From contig CBFDBC010000137.1 of the NCBI GenBank assembly GCA_965602945.1, positions 1-10,251 on the forward strand: a DNA stretch of 10,251 nucleotides. Reading direction: 5' to 3'. Within the stretch, counting starts at the first letter, position 1; every line of letters begins with the position of its first letter. Shown here in pieces: positions 6,372-10,251 of the stretch. Under the pieces are notes generated by a model, which searched no databases, was not told the origin of the DNA, and worked only from the letters and a program-made list of their open reading frames with translations. Source of the DNA: JAUXEH01 sp965602945. GTDB taxonomy: Bacteria > Acidobacteriota > Aminicenantia > Aminicenantales > Aminicenantaceae. The translations under genes were made by a program, and so were the position numbers.

Positions 6372-6790
6372 GAGGATATCGGCTCGGTACTCGAGGGCTG
6401 TACATTCTTTTGGATCCACTCCACGATCACTTCTGTGGACGAGCCCGGGAGGAAAACCTCTGCCACGCCCTCGGCTTGGAGCCTCTCGACATCCTGCTCA
6501 GGAATGATGCCGCCCGCGACAACCATGACATCCCCGGCTCCCTGCTCTCTCATCAGCCGGGTGATCCGGGGAAACAGGGTGTTGTGGGCTCCGGAAAGCA
6601 GGCTGAGCCCGACTACGTCGACATCTTCCTGAACCGCGGCCTGGACGATCTCTTCGGGAGTGCGGCGCAGGCCCGTGTAGATCACTTCCATGCCCGCATC
6701 TCTCAAGGCACGGCAGATGACCTTGGCTCCCCTGTCGTGGCCGTCCAGACCGGGTTTGGCGATCAAGACCCTGATCTTCTTTTCAGTCAT
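6368..6790 (-). CDS. Stand-alone cobalamin-binding protein (methylmalonyl-CoA mutase small subunit / C-terminal domain type)
   Basis: The product is 140 residues, a single B12-binding Rossmann-like domain. The three cobalamin motifs are present: DGHDRG (16-21, the DxHxxG motif whose His18 would be the lower axial cobalt ligand), GLSLLSGAH (61-69, the SxL motif) and VVAGGIIP (90-97, the GG motif). AKPGLDGHDRGAKV near the start and GVAEVFLPGSSTEVIVEWI near the end match the C-terminal domain of methylmalonyl-CoA mutase, which isomerises methylmalonyl-CoA and succinyl-CoA. In organisms with split mutases this domain is a separate small subunit; the catalytic subunit is not in this window. The ATG at 6790 is chosen because GGAGG precedes it and the protein then begins exactly at the domain; the same frame stays open upstream into acnB, but that part is a shadow. 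It lies 40 bp after acnB and 38 bp before the peptidase. Confidence 0.88.
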   Translation of the reverse strand: MTEKKIRVLIAKPGLDGHDRGAKVICRALRDAGMEVIYTGLRRTPEEIVQAAVQEDVDVVGLSLLSGAHNTLFPRITRLMREQGAGDVMVVAGGIIPEQDVERLQAEGVAEVFLPGSSTEVIVEWIQKNVQPSSTEPISS

Positions 6791-6807
6791 CCTCCCCTCC
6801 TCGACTG

Positions 6808-6818
6808 GCCCTGAGGGC
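6808..6818 (-). other. Small GC hairpin between acnB and the B12-binding gene
   Basis: GCCC-TGA-GGGC is a perfect 4-bp stem with a 3-nt loop in the 40-bp gap. No T run follows it in the minus-strand direction, so it does not look like a terminator; readthrough from acnB is expected. It could mark mRNA processing or be chance. Confidence 0.25.
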
Positions 6819-6830
6819 AAGACTCGTATA

Positions 6831-9383
6831 TCATAAGTCGATCCGCTCGTATTCCATGGGGATCTTCTCAAGCTCATCGAACTGGTGATACCGGTAGATA
6901 TCCTCAGCCCAGGGCTGGATCTTTTCCCTGAAGATACGGAAATATTCCCGGGGTTCCGGCAGCCGGCCGGAGAGGGCGGTGATGGCGGCCAACTCGGCCG
7001 AGCCAAGATAAACATTGGCCCCGTCTCCCATGCGGTTGTCGAAGTTCCGTGTCGAGGTCGACAAGGCGGTGGCACTGGGACGAATCCGGGCCTGGTTGCC
7101 CATACACAGCGAACAACCGGCGATCTCCGTCCGAGATCCCACTCCGGAAAAGATGGAATAATACCCTTCCTGTTTCAGCAGGGCACGGTCCATTTTGGTG
7201 GGGGGTGTCAGCCAGACCCGAGTATCCAGGTATCCGGCTCCCTCGAACACCTTGCCTGCGGCCCGGAAGTGGCCGATGTTGGTCATGCAGGATCCGATAA
7301 AAACCTCGTCGATGTCCGTGCCAGACACCTCTGAAAGCCGTTTGACGTCGTCCGGGTCGTTGGGGCATGCGAGAATGGGCTCCGTGATCTGTGCCAGATC
7401 GATCTCCAGGACCGAGGCATACTCCGCTCCCGGGTCACCTTCCAGAAGTACCGGGTCCGCCAGCCACCTCTCACAGGCTTCGATGCGGTTGCGCAGCGCC
7501 CCGGCATCCTGGTACCCATCATCGATCATGCGCCGCATGAGGGCGACGTTGCTGCGTAAGAAGGCGGCTACGCTTTCTTCGCTCAAGGAAATGACCCCGC
7601 CTGCGGCCGAACGCTCGGCCGTAGCATCGGTCAGCTCATAGGCCTGTTCCACCGTGATCTCAGGAAGGCCCTCCATTTCGAGAAGCCGCCCGTTGAACAC
7701 GTTTTTCTTGCCTTCCTTGGCCACGGTCAGGAGTCCCTGCTGGATGGCGAAATACGGGATGGCATTTACCACGTCACGCAGGGTGATCCCAGGGTTGAGC
7801 CTGCCGAAGAACTTGACCAGGACGGATTCGGGCATGTCCAGGGGCATGAAACCCAGCGCGCCGGCAAAGGCCACAAGCCCCGAACCGGCCGGGAAGCTGA
7901 GGCCCAGGGGGAAGCGGGTGTGGGAGTCTCCACCGGTCCCCATGGTATCGGGGACCAGCAGCCGGTTCAACCAGGAGTGGATGACGCCATCTCCAGGCCT
8001 GAGAGCCACACCTCTCCGTTCCACGACAAACCGGGACAGAGATCCATGCATGGCTACATCCGGGGGTTTGGGATAAGCGGCGGTGTGACAGAAAGACTGC
8101 ATGAACATCTCGGACTGGAACTCCAGGCAGGCGAGCTCCTTGAGCTCGTCCGCGGTCATGGGACCGGTAGTGTCCTGGGATCCCACGGTCGTCATCTTGG
8201 GCTCGCAGGCCGATCCGGGAAAGATGCCTGCAACGCCGCAGGCCTTGCCCACGATCTTCTGTGCCAGGCTGAAGTTCTGCCCCGGTTGAGGCTGCGGGCT
8301 ATCCACAGGCGTAAAAAAATCCGCCTCCGGAAGGCCCAGAACTGTACGCGCCCTGTTGGTCAGCGTACGTCCGATGATCAGGAAGAGCCGTCCTCCGGCC
8401 CGGTATTCGTCTTTAAGGGTAGCCGGCCGCAGGTCGACGGTCGCGAGGGTCTCTCCCGAGGGATGTAAGATGGTTCCTTCCTGGGTATTGAGCGTCACCG
8501 AATCCCCGGACCTCAACCGGGTCACATCGCAAATCAGAGGCAGGCCGCCGGAATCCTCCACGGTGTTGAAGAAGATCGGGGCAATCAGGCCGCCCAGCAC
8601 GACTCCTCCGCGACGCTTATTAGGCACGGAAGGGATGTCTTCTCCGATGTGCCACAGCAGTGAATTGGTGGCGGATTTCCGGGAGGACCCGGTCCCCACA
8701 ACATCGCCCACGAACGCCACTTTGTGCCCCTGGGCCCGAAGTTCGTGGATGGTGTCGATCCCGCCGGCAAAACGGGTTTCCCCCATGGAAAGGGCATGCA
8801 GTGGGATGTCGGGGCGGCTCCAGGCATGTTTGGCCGGAGAGAAGTCATCCGTGTTGGTCTCACCGTCTACCTTGAAGACCATAAGCTCCATGGTTTCCGG
8901 CATTTCCGGACGCGAGAGGAGCCACTCTCCCGCTGCCCAGGAATTCAAGATCTCTTCGGCCAGGGGGTTTGACCGGGACATCTCCACGATCCTTTCAAAG
9001 GCCCCGTAGACCAGGATGATGTGTTTAAGGGCCTCAGCCGAGGCGCCTCCCAATTCATGATCCTGCAGCAGGTCCAGCAGCGGATCCACATTGTATCCAC
9101 CCAGCATGCTCCCCAGAATGAACACGGCGTCCTGAGGCTCTACCAAGGGAGAGGTCGTCTGAGCACGGGCGACCTTTCCGAGCCAATCAGCTTTGACTTT
9201 GGCGGCCGGATCGACGCCGGGGGCTACCCGCTCTCGGATCAGCTGGAGCAGCAGCGCATCTTTTCCCGCGGGCGGGTCCTCCAATAAGCGACAGACTTCC
9301 GCGGTCTGTTCCGAAGTCAGCGGCAGCGGCGGAATCCCCAGCCGCTGTCTTTCCTCAATGTGTCCGAAATACTCGTCGAGCAT
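6831..9383 (-). CDS. acnB: Aconitate hydratase B
   Basis: The product is 850 residues, close to the about 865 of E. coli AcnB. It converts citrate to isocitrate in the TCA cycle, and family members can also hydrate 2-methylaconitate in the methylcitrate cycle. The AcnB domain order is clear: N-terminal HEAT-like region (about 1-160), swivel domain with FKVDGETNTDDFSP (170-183) and FVGDVVGTGSSRKSATNS (224-241), then the catalytic core with SQDTTGPMT (402-410), QSFCHTAAYPKP (429-440), DGVIHSWLN (465-473) and TGGDSHTRFP (483-492). The [4Fe-4S] ligands are Cys699 (FIGSCMTNIGHF) and Cys757/Cys760 (GCSLCMGNQ). The start ATG follows GGAGAAG at a suitable distance and gives the canonical MLDEYFGHIEER. 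The segment between PDIPLHAL and FVGDVV is about 10 residues shorter than in E. coli. It is first in a minus-strand run with the B12-binding and M23 genes. Confidence 0.97.
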   Translation of the reverse strand: MLDEYFGHIEERQRLGIPPLPLTSEQTAEVCRLLEDPPAGKDALLLQLIRERVAPGVDPAAKVKADWLGKVARAQTTSPLVEPQDAVFILGSMLGGYNVDPLLDLLQDHELGGASAEALKHIILVYGAFERIVEMSRSNPLAEEILNSWAAGEWLLSRPEMPETMELMVFKVDGETNTDDFSPAKHAWSRPDIPLHALSMGETRFAGGIDTIHELRAQGHKVAFVGDVVGTGSSRKSATNSLLWHIGEDIPSVPNKRRGGVVLGGLIAPIFFNTVEDSGGLPLICDVTRLRSGDSVTLNTQEGTILHPSGETLATVDLRPATLKDEYRAGGRLFLIIGRTLTNRARTVLGLPEADFFTPVDSPQPQPGQNFSLAQKIVGKACGVAGIFPGSACEPKMTTVGSQDTTGPMTADELKELACLEFQSEMFMQSFCHTAAYPKPPDVAMHGSLSRFVVERRGVALRPGDGVIHSWLNRLLVPDTMGTGGDSHTRFPLGLSFPAGSGLVAFAGALGFMPLDMPESVLVKFFGRLNPGITLRDVVNAIPYFAIQQGLLTVAKEGKKNVFNGRLLEMEGLPEITVEQAYELTDATAERSAAGGVISLSEESVAAFLRSNVALMRRMIDDGYQDAGALRNRIEACERWLADPVLLEGDPGAEYASVLEIDLAQITEPILACPNDPDDVKRLSEVSGTDIDEVFIGSCMTNIGHFRAAGKVFEGAGYLDTRVWLTPPTKMDRALLKQEGYYSIFSGVGSRTEIAGCSLCMGNQARIRPSATALSTSTRNFDNRMGDGANVYLGSAELAAITALSGRLPEPREYFRIFREKIQPWAEDIYRYHQFDELEKIPMEYERIDL

Positions 9384-9433
9384 TAATTCTTCTCCGAATC
9401 ATGAAATGGTTGAATCTATGACCAGAGAGGGAT

Positions 9434-9461
9434 GATATAACAGTCCGGCCAAAAGTTCAAA
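9434..9461 (-). promoter_or_regulatory. Candidate promoter of acnB
   Basis: On the minus strand TTTGAA (9461-9456) or TTGAAC (9460-9455) precedes TATATC (9439-9434) with a 16- or 15-nt spacer. TGT immediately before TATATC gives an extended -10. Transcription would start near 9427, giving a leader of about 44 nt. The spacer contains CTTTTGGC, as in the OPT promoter. Confidence 0.5.
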
Positions 9462-9588
9462 CCTCACGTCCAGAACCCTAGAAGTCCCATGTAATTTATT
9501 TGTTTTGTACGAATTACGGATTTCCATCCCTCACCGATCAAATCCCCACTTCCCGCTGCGGATACCCGCCGTTTTTTTTATAAGCCGG

Positions 9589-9617
9589 TTGATTTTGCCT
9601 GAGAAAAGGTATACTAT
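9589..9617 (+). promoter_or_regulatory. Candidate promoter of mdh
   Basis: TTGATT (9589-9594) is followed by TATACT at 9610-9615 (15-nt spacer, 5 of 6 matches) or TACTAT at 9612-9617 (17-nt spacer, 4 of 6). The AT-rich surroundings and absence of a better candidate nearby support it. The transcript would have a leader of about 118 nt before the ATG. Confidence 0.5.
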
Positions 9618-9728
9618 TCTTCTCTTATTTTTTAACTTTATTTATAGGAATAATGTATGCAATTGGACGGTCCGGAAGAAACGCATCGTGATCATCCGGC
9701 CGTTTGGCAATCATAATATGATCCCACA

Positions 9729-9740
9729 AAGGAGGTTATC
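9729..9740 (+). promoter_or_regulatory. Strong ribosome binding site for mdh
   Basis: AAGGAGGT (9729-9736), almost the full anti-Shine-Dalgarno complement, ends 4 nt before the ATG at 9741. This decides the start codon and predicts high translation. Confidence 0.75.
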
Positions 9741-10251
9741 ATGAGAAAAAAAATCGCTCTTATCGGCGGAGGCCAGATCGGCCAGATCCTTGCCATGCTC
9801 GCCGCCCAGAAGGAAATGGGGGACATCGTCGTGCTGGACATCCCGGACTACGAGAATCCTGTCAAGGGAAAAGCCCTGGACCTGATGGAGATGGCGCCCC
9901 ATGGCAACTACGATGCCGAGATCACCGGCACGTCCGACTACAAGGACATCGCAGGAGCCGACGTCGTCATCATCACGGCCGGGCTTCCCCGCCAGGCGGG
10001 AATGACCCGTGAGGATCTGCTGGCTACCAACATCAAGATCATCAGCGCGGTGGCTGCCGGTGTGAAGGAAAACGCTCCCGATGCCTTCTGCATCGTCCTC
10101 ACCAATCCCCTGGATGCCATGGTCTACACGTTCCACAAACTGACCGGATTCCCCAAAAACCAAGTTGTCGGAATGGCCGGGACCCTGGATACGGCCCGTT
10201 ACCGTGCCTTCCTCTCCATGGAACTGGGCGTATCCGTCACCGATATCCACG
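9741..10251 (+). CDS. mdh: Malate dehydrogenase, LDH-like type, 3' end beyond window
   Basis: The frame from ATG 9741 stays open to the window edge and gives 170 residues, about the first half of the roughly 310 expected. The enzyme interconverts malate and oxaloacetate with NAD in the TCA cycle. Seen in order: the dinucleotide-binding GGGQIGQ (9-15), acidic Asp33 in VVLDIPD that favours NAD over NADP, ITAGLPRQAGMTREDLL (78-94) with substrate Arg84 and Arg90, TNPLDAMVY (121-129) with Asn122, and GMAGTLDTARYR (144-155) with Asp150 and Arg153. Arg rather than Gln at the specificity position (84) indicates malate rather than lactate dehydrogenase. The catalytic His should lie just past the window. 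It is divergent from acnB, a functional partner in the same cycle. Confidence 0.95.
   Translation, partial: MRKKIALIGGGQIGQILAMLAAQKEMGDIVVLDIPDYENPVKGKALDLMEMAPHGNYDAEITGTSDYKDIAGADVVIITAGLPRQAGMTREDLLATNIKIISAVAAGVKENAPDAFCIVLTNPLDAMVYTFHKLTGFPKNQVVGMAGTLDTARYRAFLSMELGVSVTDIH

Larger units (their letters stand above)
9384..9740. other. 357-bp divergent regulatory region between acnB and mdh
   Basis: No gene is visible here. It holds one promoter candidate for each flanking gene, a 6-bp inverted repeat GTAATT/AATTAC (9491-9496/9512-9517, centres 21 bp apart), a T8 tract (9572-9579), and a leader of roughly 118 nt before mdh. The leader contains a possible bulged stem GGTCCGGA/TCCGGCC (9669-9676/9695-9701). 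The region is more AT-rich than the coding sequence on either side. Confidence 0.6.

Noticed and set aside
5496..6632. A 378-codon plus-strand frame longer than the M23 gene it overlaps
   Set aside because: The minus-strand frame has an intact zinc site, a transmembrane anchor and family-like order; the plus frame has none and also runs through the B12-binding gene.
6791..7075. N-terminal extension of the B12-binding frame into acnB
   Set aside because: The extra 95 residues are Pro/Ser/Arg-rich with no domain, while the ATG at 6790 has a good ribosome binding site and starts exactly at the domain.
9558..9579. GCGG-ATAC-CCGC followed by a T8 tract, resembling a terminator on the plus strand
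   Set aside because: The stem is only 4 bp and no plus-strand gene lies upstream for it to terminate; an unannotated small RNA ending there is possible but unsupported.

Overview
The window is about 10 kb of ordinary, densely coded bacterial chromosome: GC-rich genes with AT-rich gaps between them. The gene content (MreB/MreC cell-shape proteins, peptide deformylase and Met-tRNA formyltransferase, a TCA-cycle aconitase B and an LDH-type malate dehydrogenase, and a membrane-anchored M23 endopeptidase) fits a walled, probably rod-shaped bacterium with a respiratory or TCA-based metabolism. I cannot name the phylum. Nothing suggests a plasmid, phage, transposon, CRISPR array, rRNA or tRNA.

Layout. 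Positions 1-1122 (minus strand) hold the 5' end of mreC and a complete mreB, read mreB then mreC. A 220-bp divergent gap (1123-1342) carries a good promoter for the plus-strand gene and repeated TTYTGGC-type sequences. Positions 1343-3782 (plus) encode an OPT-family membrane transporter and a small PqqD-domain protein. A 163-bp gap with a hairpin and a promoter candidate leads to def and fmt (3946-5417, plus), which overlap by start/stop codons. They converge, 18 bp apart, on a three-gene minus-strand run that reads acnB (9383-6831), a stand-alone cobalamin-binding domain protein (6790-6368) and an M23 peptidase (6329-5436). A 357-bp divergent gap separates acnB from malate dehydrogenase (9741 to the window end, truncated).

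Functional links. def and fmt are the paired N-formyl-methionine enzymes: Fmt formylates the initiator tRNA and Def removes the formyl group after translation starts. acnB and mdh are TCA-cycle genes expressed divergently from one shared intergenic region. The B12-binding protein resembles the small or C-terminal part of methylmalonyl-CoA mutase, which feeds succinyl-CoA into the same cycle, but no catalytic mutase subunit is in the window. mreB/mreC and the M23 peptidase both concern the cell wall but sit in separate transcription units.

I found no clearly new system. The items most worth a second look are a shared extended promoter motif (TTGA-n-TTTTGSC about 21-22 nt before a TATA-like -10) upstream of the OPT gene, acnB and mdh; the repeats near the OPT promoter; the orphan PqqD-domain gene; and the orphan B12-binding gene in a TCA neighbourhood.
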